NCBI GenBank assembly: GCA_002378565.1
Contig: DFSH01000084.1
Coordinates: forward strand, 1 to 5,831
DNA from: Flavobacteriales bacterium UBA3442
GTDB taxonomy: Bacteria; Bacteroidota; Bacteroidia; Flavobacteriales; Schleiferiaceae
DNA length: 5,831 nt
Reading direction: 5' to 3'
In this document: positions 1 through 5,831 of the stretch, one piece after another
How the letters are laid out: each line of letters begins with the position of its first letter
How positions within the stretch are numbered: the first letter of the stretch is position 1
The notes under the pieces: model-generated
Seen by the model: only the letters and a program-made list of their open reading frames with translations
Databases searched by the model: none
What the model was told of the DNA's origin: nothing
Translations under genes and position numbers: made by a program

Positions 1-766
1 CATGGCTCAAGTGTTTGGCCAAATTGATGAAATCCGCGACAGACAATTGCTCAGCGCGCAAATGCGCAACGGATTCAAACAATTCAAGGTTGCTAAAGGT
101 AAGGCTTTTCAATGCGTTCCTCAAGGTTTTGCGACGCATACCAAAGGCTGTCTTGACAACCCTTGCTAAGTCCTTGTAGGGGACATCAGGCATGATTGCA
201 TGCCGTCGAAGATGAATCACACCAGACTTCACCTTGGGTGGGGGGATGAATGCATGCTCATCCAAGGTGAACAAGTAATCAACCTGGTAATAGGCCTGCG
301 TGAGGACAGACGTGACGCCATATATCTTGGAACCGGGATCAGCGGCAAGTCTCAATGCAACTTCACGTTGGAACATGCCGGCCATTTCTGGAATTTGATC
401 ACGCTTATCAATCATCCAGAAGACGATTTGGCTTGAGATATTGTAGGGGTAGTTGCCAACCAAAGCAAAGGGCTCACTGGTCAGCGGTTCAGGAAGTTTC
501 CAGCGGAGCAAATCCGCATGATGCAAGCGCTGTGCAAGGCTGGGGAATTTCGCCACCAAGATGGGGATGCTTTCTCGGTCCAACTCAATGGCATGCAAGG
601 TGCAATTGAGATTGAGCAGGTACTGTGTCAACACACCCGTTCCTGGTCCGACTTCTAAGACATGTTCAACGCCTTGAAGTTCCAAGCAGTTGGCCATGCG
701 TTCAGCCGCAGTCAAATCTTTAAGGAAATGCTGCCCAAGGCTCTTTTTTGCACGTAGGTTAGCCAT
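1..766 (-). CDS. rsmA: 16S rRNA (adenine1518/1519-N6)-dimethyltransferase RsmA/KsgA, 3' end cut by window edge
   Basis: RsmA dimethylates two adjacent adenines in helix 45 of 16S rRNA, using S-adenosylmethionine, late in 30S subunit assembly in the cytoplasm. The 255 visible codons have no stop and run off the left edge. They show the family motifs in order: the N-terminal KSLGQHFL (residues 8-15), SAM-binding motif I LEVGPGTG (37-44), the acidic residue after strand 2 (E61 in AIELD), D85 in HADLL, catalytic motif IV NYPYNIS (105-111; Leu in the second position in E. coli, Tyr common in Bacteroidota), FQREVALRL (132-140), FIPPPKVKSG (173-182) and a later FGMRRKTLRN. The last visible residues (DFINLAKHLSH) resemble the usual C-terminus, so only a few residues are probably missing. 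The ATG at 766 is the only sensible start. It lies inside the end of the upstream fusion gene and shares ATGGCTAA with its stop, which suggests translational coupling. No Shine-Dalgarno is evident. The motif assignment is by eye but strong. Confidence 0.96.
   Translation of the reverse strand, partial: MANLRAKKSLGQHFLKDLTAAERMANCLELQGVEHVLEVGPGTGVLTQYLLNLNCTLHAIELDRESIPILVAKFPSLAQRLHHADLLRWKLPEPLTSEPFALVGNYPYNISSQIVFWMIDKRDQIPEMAGMFQREVALRLAADPGSKIYGVTSVLTQAYYQVDYLFTLDEHAFIPPPKVKSGVIHLRRHAIMPDVPYKDLARVVKTAFGMRRKTLRNALKSLTFSNLELFESVAHLRAEQLSVADFINLAKHLSH
759..766 (-). other. 8-base stop/start overlap (ATGGCTAA) between the fusion gene and rsmA
   Basis: Read on the minus strand, the rsmA start codon (766-764) precedes the TAA stop of the fusion gene (761-759) within the same eight bases, in a different frame. 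Ribosomes ending the fusion protein would be positioned at the rsmA start. The nearest purine-rich stretch (AGGA) lies about 13 bases upstream of the ATG, too far for a standard Shine-Dalgarno. Translational coupling is therefore the likely way rsmA is initiated. This also supports co-transcription of the two genes. Confidence 0.85.
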
Positions 767-3700
767 GATCTGTCATCAATCCTGCTCGCTTGAGCAAAGC
801 ATTCACATGGGGGTCTCTCCCCCTAAATTGGCGGTACAAGACATCGGGATCTACGTTGCCCCCTGCCTTGAGCAACTGGCCAAATCGATCCGCAACATCA
901 GGATCAAAAATGCCGGCTTCAACAAACGCTTCAAAGGCATCGGCATCCAGGACCTCTGCCCATTTGTAAGCGTAATAACCAGAAGAATAACCGCCGGCAA
1001 AAATATGGGAAAAGGCAGTTGATGTCATGCCAATGGCTGGACTGTTCCAGAGGTTGAAGGTCTCCATGCTTTCCGCTTCTAGGGCCTTGCCGTCAATGAC
1101 AGGTTGACTGCGATGATGCCATGCTAGGTCCAAGAACCCCAAGCTTAACTGACGCACGGTGGCCATGCCTTCCAAAAAGGTGGCAGCTTTGACAATTTTC
1201 TTCACTTCGCTGTCAGGCAAGGGCTCTCCAGTCAGGTAGTGCTTAGCAAACAGCACCAATGCCTCTGGCTGGTAGCACCAGTTTTCCATGATTTGTGAGG
1301 GCAGCTCCACAAAGTCCCACAGGACATGGGTGCCGGTCAAGGAGGCATGTGATCCTTCCCCCATCAAGCCGTGTAAGGCGTGGCCAAATTCATGAAACAG
1401 GGTGGTTACCTCCCGGAATGTGAGCAAGGCAGGTTCGTCACCATGGCTTTTGCTGAAATTGCATACCATAGAAATCACAGGCTTGTGTTCTTGATTATTT
1501 TCCCGATAGGCCGTTCGGTAGCTGGTCATCCATGCGCCATTGCGCTTGCCTTTTCGGGGGTGCCAGTCTGCCATCAGGTGGGCCACAAAGTCACCTTGTG
1601 CATTCCACACTTCATAACAGTCAACGTCTTCATGGTAGCTGGGGTTGTCAGCTTCATGCACAAAGGTCAATCCATGCAATTGATTGGCCACCTTAAAGGC
1701 CCCTTCAAGGACTTGGTTCAAAGGGAAGTAAACCTTCAGTGCCTCGCTGTCAAGCTCAAGTTGATCTTGCTTGTATTGCTCCGAAACAAAGGCAAGGTCC
1801 CATCGTTGCATTTCAGGTAATTCCAATGACCGTGCAGCAAAGGTTTGAAGATCAGACCATTCCTTTCGTGCTTCGGGCATGGCTACGTCGAGCAAATTTG
1901 CGAGGAAACCGTGTACCGTTGCAGGGTTTTTTGCCATGCGATCCTCCAACACATAATCTGCATGGGAATCGTAGCCAAGCAATTGTGCTCGCTGCATGCG
2001 AAGGTTGGCGATCTCTGCCATCAGGGCATTGTTGTCATTGCCATCGCCACGGTTGCATCGCATGGCAAATGCCCGGTAGAGCTGCTCCCTCAGGCTGGCA
2101 TCCTTTGCGTAGGTCATGACGGCCACATAGGTGGGTGCATCGAGGGTGATGGCATGGCTCGCATCCAGGTTTCGATCTAGGGCAGCCTGTGCAGCAGTGG
2201 CCTTCGCACTTTCCGGCAAGCCCTCAAGCTCAGCTTCAGTCACAGCCATGAACCAGGATTCACTGTCGGCCAACACCTGTTCTGAATAAGTCAATGTCGC
2301 CTTTGCCAATGAGGCGCTCAAGGTCTTCAATTGTGATTGCTCCTCTTTTGGAAGCAGGGCACCATTGCGAACAAAGCTGCTGTGGCTTCGCTTCAAAAGC
2401 ATTAAATCTTCGCCCTCAAGTCCATGCTTGGATTGCATGACGGTATCCACCAGATGAAAGAGCTTAGGGTGGGACATGATGTCATTGCCTAATTCGCTCA
2501 AGGGGGCAGAGACGGCCTGAGTGATGCGTTGAATTTCAGGGGTTGTGCAGGCTGAGTTGGCATTGAAAAGGACAGAGGTATGCTGGTCCAGCACATGCCC
2601 CATCTGTTCCATGGCTAGCACCGTGTTGCGAAAGGTTGGTTCATCGCCTTGGTTGGCAAGGGTTTCCAAGGAATCCCTCACCCCTTGGATGGATTGCAAA
2701 ATCAGGCTTTCCCATTGACTCACAGGGTAATCCTGCAGATCCATAGCCTGCATGTAGCCGGCCAAATGCTTGAACTTGTTTGTCAGTGACCCATTGGCGC
2801 ATTCGCTGGCCTGCCAGAGCATGTCCTCTCCTTCGCCGCGGAGATGGGGCTTGAGTACTTGCTCTATGAAGGCCTTGCCAAATCCCTCTGTGGCATCCAT
2901 TGGCACTTGCGAGGGTAAGTTGTCCACGGCTAAAACGCCAATGCTTCCTTTTGCAAGCAGGTCAGTTTCCTGATGCTTTTGTGGATTCCAACCATAGAAA
3001 GGTGAATCGGCAGTGCTGGGTCTCAACGTGCAAGCCACAGGTCCATCAATGTCGCAGCTGATATCACCCACAAATTGGATATTGAAGTCAGGATGGCAGG
3101 CGTCTTCAGCAGTGAAAAATGGCGGGCTGCCATCCTTCCAGTAATGGCAAGCGAGGTACAGGTCTGTGCAACGGGCAAATCGCAAAAAATTGTTGCGGTA
3201 AAGGTCTGGGCGCTGGTAGAATTCACCCTTGTTAAAGCCGCCATCAGAGCTTCTTTGAACGTAGGCTGATGCGGGAAGCACGGTGAAGCAGGCTGCTTGT
3301 TCATTGCTCAGGTACGCCTCAGGGCTAACCTCCTTGAGGCCCGCTGCCAATAACATGTCTCTTGCGCCGGAAGCTACGCGGCCAGAGCCTGTGATAGCAG
3401 CCCTCAGTGAAGTGTTGGTCGCTTGCAAACTGCGTTTGAGTTCAGACACGGTGCCTAATTTCAAAGCAGGTGATAAGTCAAATTCCTTGCGCTTCATGCC
3501 ATAGCCACGCAAGGCTTCATAGGCGCCAACAAGTCCTGCGTAGACGCCAAAGCCAATCACCCGATCATGGTTGTGCTTGAGCAGCTCCCAGTCGATCAAG
3601 CGAACCCCTTTGTCAACGCAAGCCTTCAATAGGTCACGGTTGCTGGGTTGTCGCTTGTAGGTGTGCGAGAAGAAAAAGTGTGTTTTGCCAGGGTGCAGAT

Positions 3701-3938
3701 GGTCTACCGGCACCTCTTTGACGCCAAGCAGCCAATCAGCATCGCTCAATTGGTCAGTCAACTGGCATCCGGCATCCACGTAATCTTGGTTGGCAAATGC
3801 CCGTATTTCACTGGGTTCAACCAGGATGCGTAGGCTAGGGTAGTGATGCAATAGGTCAGTGCATTGACTGGGGCTGAGGACTGCGCGCTGGTCAGGCGGG
3901 TTCTTGCGTTCACGAATCAATCCAAGGGTCATTTGCAT
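759..3938 (-). CDS. Fusion protein: saccharopine/alanine dehydrogenase-like oxidoreductase + M3-family zinc oligopeptidase
   Basis: This is one uninterrupted 1059-residue reading frame with two enzyme domains. Residues 1-395 match the saccharopine dehydrogenase (NAD+, L-lysine-forming)/AlaDH-PNT family: IRERKNPPD near the start, GVKEVP (72-77), FSHTYKRQ (90-97), a Rossmann loop TGSGRVASGA (183-192), and GDISCDIDG (291-299) followed by DSPFYGWNP (311-319). K74 and H92 correspond to the catalytic Lys and His of yeast Lys1. Bacterial substrates are uncertain, so lysine/2-oxoglutarate chemistry is only a suggestion. Residues ~402-1059 are a thimet/Dcp-OpdA-type M3 peptidase. It has PTFRNT (434-439), zinc motif HEFGH (849-853), third ligand E878 in FVELPSQ (29 residues after H849, as in Dcp), and the substrate-binding FSHIFAGGYSSGYYAYKW (976-993). 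M3 enzymes degrade short peptides in the cytoplasm, and no signal peptide is visible here. At ~658 residues the peptidase part is nearly full length, lacking only about 10-20 N-terminal residues. M3 (codon at 3932) is an alternative start that aligns better with family N-termini. The gene lies 32 bases after the lipoprotein gene and overlaps rsmA by 8 bases. Confidence 0.93.
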   Translation of the reverse strand: MQMTLGLIRERKNPPDQRAVLSPSQCTDLLHHYPSLRILVEPSEIRAFANQDYVDAGCQLTDQLSDADWLLGVKEVPVDHLHPGKTHFFFSHTYKRQPSNRDLLKACVDKGVRLIDWELLKHNHDRVIGFGVYAGLVGAYEALRGYGMKRKEFDLSPALKLGTVSELKRSLQATNTSLRAAITGSGRVASGARDMLLAAGLKEVSPEAYLSNEQAACFTVLPASAYVQRSSDGGFNKGEFYQRPDLYRNNFLRFARCTDLYLACHYWKDGSPPFFTAEDACHPDFNIQFVGDISCDIDGPVACTLRPSTADSPFYGWNPQKHQETDLLAKGSIGVLAVDNLPSQVPMDATEGFGKAFIEQVLKPHLRGEGEDMLWQASECANGSLTNKFKHLAGYMQAMDLQDYPVSQWESLILQSIQGVRDSLETLANQGDEPTFRNTVLAMEQMGHVLDQHTSVLFNANSACTTPEIQRITQAVSAPLSELGNDIMSHPKLFHLVDTVMQSKHGLEGEDLMLLKRSHSSFVRNGALLPKEEQSQLKTLSASLAKATLTYSEQVLADSESWFMAVTEAELEGLPESAKATAAQAALDRNLDASHAITLDAPTYVAVMTYAKDASLREQLYRAFAMRCNRGDGNDNNALMAEIANLRMQRAQLLGYDSHADYVLEDRMAKNPATVHGFLANLLDVAMPEARKEWSDLQTFAARSLELPEMQRWDLAFVSEQYKQDQLELDSEALKVYFPLNQVLEGAFKVANQLHGLTFVHEADNPSYHEDVDCYEVWNAQGDFVAHLMADWHPRKGKRNGAWMTSYRTAYRENNQEHKPVISMVCNFSKSHGDEPALLTFREVTTLFHEFGHALHGLMGEGSHASLTGTHVLWDFVELPSQIMENWCYQPEALVLFAKHYLTGEPLPDSEVKKIVKAATFLEGMATVRQLSLGFLDLAWHHRSQPVIDGKALEAESMETFNLWNSPAIGMTSTAFSHIFAGGYSSGYYAYKWAEVLDADAFEAFVEAGIFDPDVADRFGQLLKAGGNVDPDVLYRQFRGRDPHVNALLKRAGLMTDHG

Positions 3939-3970
3939 CCCGCAAAAGTCCGGCTTTGTCAGCCATTCTC
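3939..3970 (-). other. Short intergenic gap between the lipoprotein gene and the fusion gene
   Basis: These 32 bases hold no convincing terminator or Shine-Dalgarno. The only structure is a four-base-pair stem (GGCT/AGCC with a 5-base loop on the minus strand), too weak to stop transcription and without a T tract. The short distance and shared direction suggest that the genes on both sides are co-transcribed. Confidence 0.5.
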
Positions 3971-4294
3971 CTAATTGCTCCAGATGACTTTTTCGAAGGT
4001 GGCATTGTTGGGAAAATTCACCCCTTGAATGTCAGTAAATCCAGCAATTCCACCAAGGAAACCCAGCGTGTCACAAGCTGAACCAAGGACATAAGAAGGA
4101 AAGTCTGCACCACAGGATCCAGGTTGGTAAACCTGCACCAGGTCACCTTGGAAGTGGTACGTGCTTACCGTTGAACCATTGGGACAACACCATGCTTTGA
4201 AGTCAGGTAAACGGTCATTGAGGCATGCATTGTCACGCTCGCTACAGGCCGTACATATCCATGCGGATAGCAACAAAATCACCCCTTTGTTCAT
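3971..4294 (-). CDS. Small Cys-rich putative lipoprotein, possibly DUF6970-like
   Basis: This is a 107-residue protein with a short basic start, a hydrophobic segment (residues 5-13) and a Cys at 17 preceded by CTA. That fits a lipoprotein signal, although the -3 position is Cys rather than the usual Leu/Val/Ile. If processed, the mature protein would be ~91 residues, lipid-anchored at C17 and probably periplasm- or surface-facing. It would carry five further Cys (24, 36, 37, 61, 74), enough for disulfides. The pattern YHFQGDLVQVYQPGSCGAD (46-64), LGGIAGF (80-86), then NATFEKVIW (97-105) recalls the small Bacteroidota family DUF6970, but this is from memory and the function is unknown. The only Met is the first, which fixes the start at 4294. 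It is the first gene of the leftward set, 32 bases before the fusion gene, and is divergent from the DUF5686 gene across 50 bases. No Shine-Dalgarno is visible. Confidence 0.75.
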   Translation of the reverse strand: MNKGVILLLSAWICTACSERDNACLNDRLPDFKAWCCPNGSTVSTYHFQGDLVQVYQPGSCGADFPSYVLGSACDTLGFLGGIAGFTDIQGVNFPNNATFEKVIWSN

Positions 4295-4344
4295 GCAAAC
4301 AAGGTAGCATGAAATCTTAGTATGTTTGTGCCAACCATTCCAGC
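4295..4344. promoter_or_regulatory. Divergent intergenic region, with a possible Bacteroidota -7 box TATGTTTG (4321-4328)
   Basis: These 50 bases separate the two divergent genes, so at least one promoter should lie in or next to them. On the plus strand TATGTTTG (4321-4328) fits the Bacteroidota -7 consensus TAnnTTTG. It would give a leader of only about 10-15 bases before the ATG at 4345. No TTG is found at the expected -33 spacing, so the match is partial. CAAACA (4296-4301) and TGTTTG (4323-4328) form an inverted repeat centred near 4312. The left arm read on the minus strand (CTTGTTTG) abuts the lipoprotein start codon too closely to be its -7 box. A regulator site is possible but unproven. 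Neither start codon has a Shine-Dalgarno. Confidence 0.35.
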
Positions 4345-5831
4345 ATGTTGAGACCCCTTTTCCCCATTGTGTTGCTTGTTTTCACGCTCAGTCTACAAGC
4401 ACAAAATACGGACCCCATTCAGTTGCAAACAGTGCAGTTGTCTGCGGATCCAGATGCATGGGTCAAGGAAATCATGTCTCGAGCCCGTTTGCGTGCGCAA
4501 GCTCAGCGCGGTGCAATCAAACGTCTTCGGTGCACGACCCATGTGAAGAGCAGCTTCGTGTCAATGGGTCAGGATCACCTCCTGGAATTCGTGGCTGACT
4601 CATGGGTTCGCTACCCACTGACCCACAGGGATGTCATCCTGGCCATCGATGAACACCAGGCAGGCGATTCGCCTGACTTTGGCAATTCAATGGAGATGTC
4701 AATGTCAGTAGAAATGGGCAGCCCCCGTGATGACATTGTCCCAATGAGCCAATCTCCTAGAGGCTCTTCAGATCATTGGATTCAAGGGCTCGGCGATGCA
4801 GACTTGAATCTCTGGCAGCAGAGCATTCACTTGAGCCGCTTTCTGAGTCAGCCCATTGTCAGCCCACTGGCTGTTGATGCGGCATGGCATTACCGCTTTT
4901 GGATTGCGAATGACTCCTTGCAGGAAGAGGGTTTGGTGAGCGTCCATTTTCAGCCTAAGGTGAGTGGTAAGGGCTTGTCTGGGACCGTGGTGTTGGTGGT
5001 TGAAACGGGTCAATTGAAGCAATCAGACATTCTGTTACCTGCTCACGTGTTGGTGGGGCTGGACTCAGTGCATGTCAGTCAATCCTATGAAAACCTGGAC
5101 CCAAATATTGACATGCCAACCACAAGCACTTGGACCTATCGCGGTCCTGGGGGCATGCACGCAAGGGTTGAAATGTTGCTTGAAAGCCATGAAGTAAACC
5201 CCACATGGGAGGCGCCTGAACTGGCAGTGAGGTCCTATGCAGCGGATGCTTTCACACAGGATGCACAAGCATGGGAGCGCATTCGACGCCTCCCCTTGAC
5301 CCAGGACCAGAATCGGCATATCAGCTACCAGGACAGCTTAAGCTTGTACCATGACAGCGATGGGTTCAAGGATTCTGTGGAGACCGTATACAACAGCTTC
5401 AAATGGTACAAGCCCTTGCTTACCGGTTGGGGCCACCGCAACCATCGCAAAGGTTACCGTTATGCTTATTCGCCATTGATTTCTCAATTTAGACCGATGG
5501 GTATTGGTGGCATGCGGTGGGCACCAGCATTTAGTTTCCAGCGAAAATTCAACAATGATCAGCGATTCACCCTTGCTGCCAATCTCAACTATGGTTTCAA
5601 GAACCAGGACATCAAGGGCAGGGTTGAAGGAAGCTTCATGTATGACCCCAAGCGCTTTGCAGAAGTCAACTTGTCCATGGGGGATGACTTCATGGTGCTC
5701 AACAGCTATGAATCTTTGCTGGCAACATTTTCTAGAGGCAATTTTGCCAGACGGGTGTTCTTCAGTGGCAGCCATCGGTCGGAACTTGTCAATGGTTTGT
5801 ATGCAAAGTTCAGCTTTGATTTTTCAGACAG
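4345..5831 (+). CDS. DUF5686 family protein, probable outer-membrane barrel, 3' end cut by window edge
   Basis: The 495 visible codons from ATG 4345 are open to the right edge; an in-frame TAG at 4318 and the lack of any other ATG fix the start. Residues 1-19 form a Sec signal peptide (MLRPLFPIVLLVF..., likely cleavage LQA|Q), so the product is exported. Features that recall DUF5686 are an N-terminal helical stretch with DPDAWVKEIMSRARLRAQ (35-52), then Ser/Phe-containing strands; the core WHYRFWIAND (181-190) followed by VSVHFQPK (198-205) and SGTVVLVVE (212-220); WERIRRLPLT (310-319); and a C-terminal run of alternating strands starting near SPLISQF (376-382), with LNYGFKNQDIKG (414-425) and YDPKRFAEVNLSMGDD (433-448), consistent with outer-membrane beta-strands. 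Family members are typically ~800 residues and often begin with a carboxypeptidase-regulatory-like domain. That domain is absent here, because the DUF5686 part starts right after the signal peptide. Residues 116-134 are unusually Met-rich. The molecular function of the family is unknown. Assignment is by pattern recall and is fairly confident. Confidence 0.82.
   Translation, partial: MLRPLFPIVLLVFTLSLQAQNTDPIQLQTVQLSADPDAWVKEIMSRARLRAQAQRGAIKRLRCTTHVKSSFVSMGQDHLLEFVADSWVRYPLTHRDVILAIDEHQAGDSPDFGNSMEMSMSVEMGSPRDDIVPMSQSPRGSSDHWIQGLGDADLNLWQQSIHLSRFLSQPIVSPLAVDAAWHYRFWIANDSLQEEGLVSVHFQPKVSGKGLSGTVVLVVETGQLKQSDILLPAHVLVGLDSVHVSQSYENLDPNIDMPTTSTWTYRGPGGMHARVEMLLESHEVNPTWEAPELAVRSYAADAFTQDAQAWERIRRLPLTQDQNRHISYQDSLSLYHDSDGFKDSVETVYNSFKWYKPLLTGWGHRNHRKGYRYAYSPLISQFRPMGIGGMRWAPAFSFQRKFNNDQRFTLAANLNYGFKNQDIKGRVEGSFMYDPKRFAEVNLSMGDDFMVLNSYESLLATFSRGNFARRVFFSGSHRSELVNGLYAKFSFDFSD

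Noticed and set aside
200..609. Two overlapping plus-strand ORFs of 78 and 84 codons
   Set aside because: They lie antisense to rsmA, whose minus-strand translation shows full family motifs; their peptides look like no family and are shadow frames.
690..3833. Multiple plus-strand ORFs of 61-146 codons, and a 93-codon minus-strand ORF at 3023-3304
   Set aside because: All are embedded in the 1059-codon fusion gene in other frames. They have no recognisable motifs, and the fusion frame accounts for this DNA completely.
759..3938. Fusion explained by a frameshift or readthrough joining two adjacent genes
   Set aside because: Both domains are in the same frame with no stop, the linker is very short, and the peptidase lacks its usual free N-terminal arm. 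I favour a real fusion, but sequencing error at a single stop codon cannot be excluded from sequence alone (Y395 and Y404 are TAC codons, one base from a stop).
3939..3970. Small hairpin GGCT-gacaa-AGCC as a terminator between the lipoprotein and fusion genes
   Set aside because: The stem is only four base pairs and no T tract follows, so it would not terminate transcription.
4326..5775. Plus-strand ORF 4326-4598 and minus-strand ORFs at 4768-5022, 5065-5319 and 5338-5775
   Set aside because: They overlap the DUF5686 reading frame, which has a good signal peptide and family-like motifs; the alternatives have no plausible protein features.
1..5831. CRISPR, insertion sequence, phage or tRNA content
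   Set aside because: No regularly spaced repeats, terminal inverted repeats, transposase motifs or cloverleaf-like sequences were seen; the window is nearly all coding with ordinary spacing.

Overview
The window looks like a chromosomal segment from a member of the Bacteroidota. The evidence is an outer-membrane protein of the DUF5686 type, an RsmA with the Tyr variant of its catalytic motif (NYPYNIS), a lipoprotein resembling small Bacteroidota families, a saccharopine/alanine-dehydrogenase-like domain with the hallmarks of Bacteroidota homologues, and no clear Shine-Dalgarno sequence before any start. Base composition is roughly balanced, so this is not a very AT-rich lineage. A marine or freshwater Flavobacteriales-like organism is possible, but I cannot fix the order.

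Layout. Three genes run leftward (minus strand) as a probable operon: a small Cys-rich lipoprotein (4294-3971), a 1059-residue two-domain enzyme (3938-759), and rsmA/ksgA (766 to the left edge, last residues cut off). The gaps are 32 bases and then an 8-base overlap (ATGGCTAA) that joins the stop of the large gene to the start of rsmA. A 50-base divergent intergenic region (4295-4344) separates this set from a rightward gene (4345 to the right edge, partial). That gene encodes a secreted DUF5686 protein, probably an outer-membrane barrel, which lacks the usual N-terminal carboxypeptidase-regulatory-like domain. The window is almost entirely coding, with no gene-free stretch over 300 bases. I see no RNA gene, mobile element or CRISPR array.

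The main point of interest is the 1059-residue ORF. Its first ~395 residues form an apparently complete saccharopine dehydrogenase (L-lysine-forming)/AlaDH-PNT-like oxidoreductase. From about residue 402 it continues without a stop into a nearly complete M3-family zinc oligopeptidase (HEFGH plus a downstream Glu in FVELPSQ). Both halves keep their expected catalytic residues. I do not know of a described protein with this architecture. Together the operon would link peptide breakdown, an amino-acid (perhaps lysine-related) dehydrogenase and ribosome maturation. The functional link is inference only.
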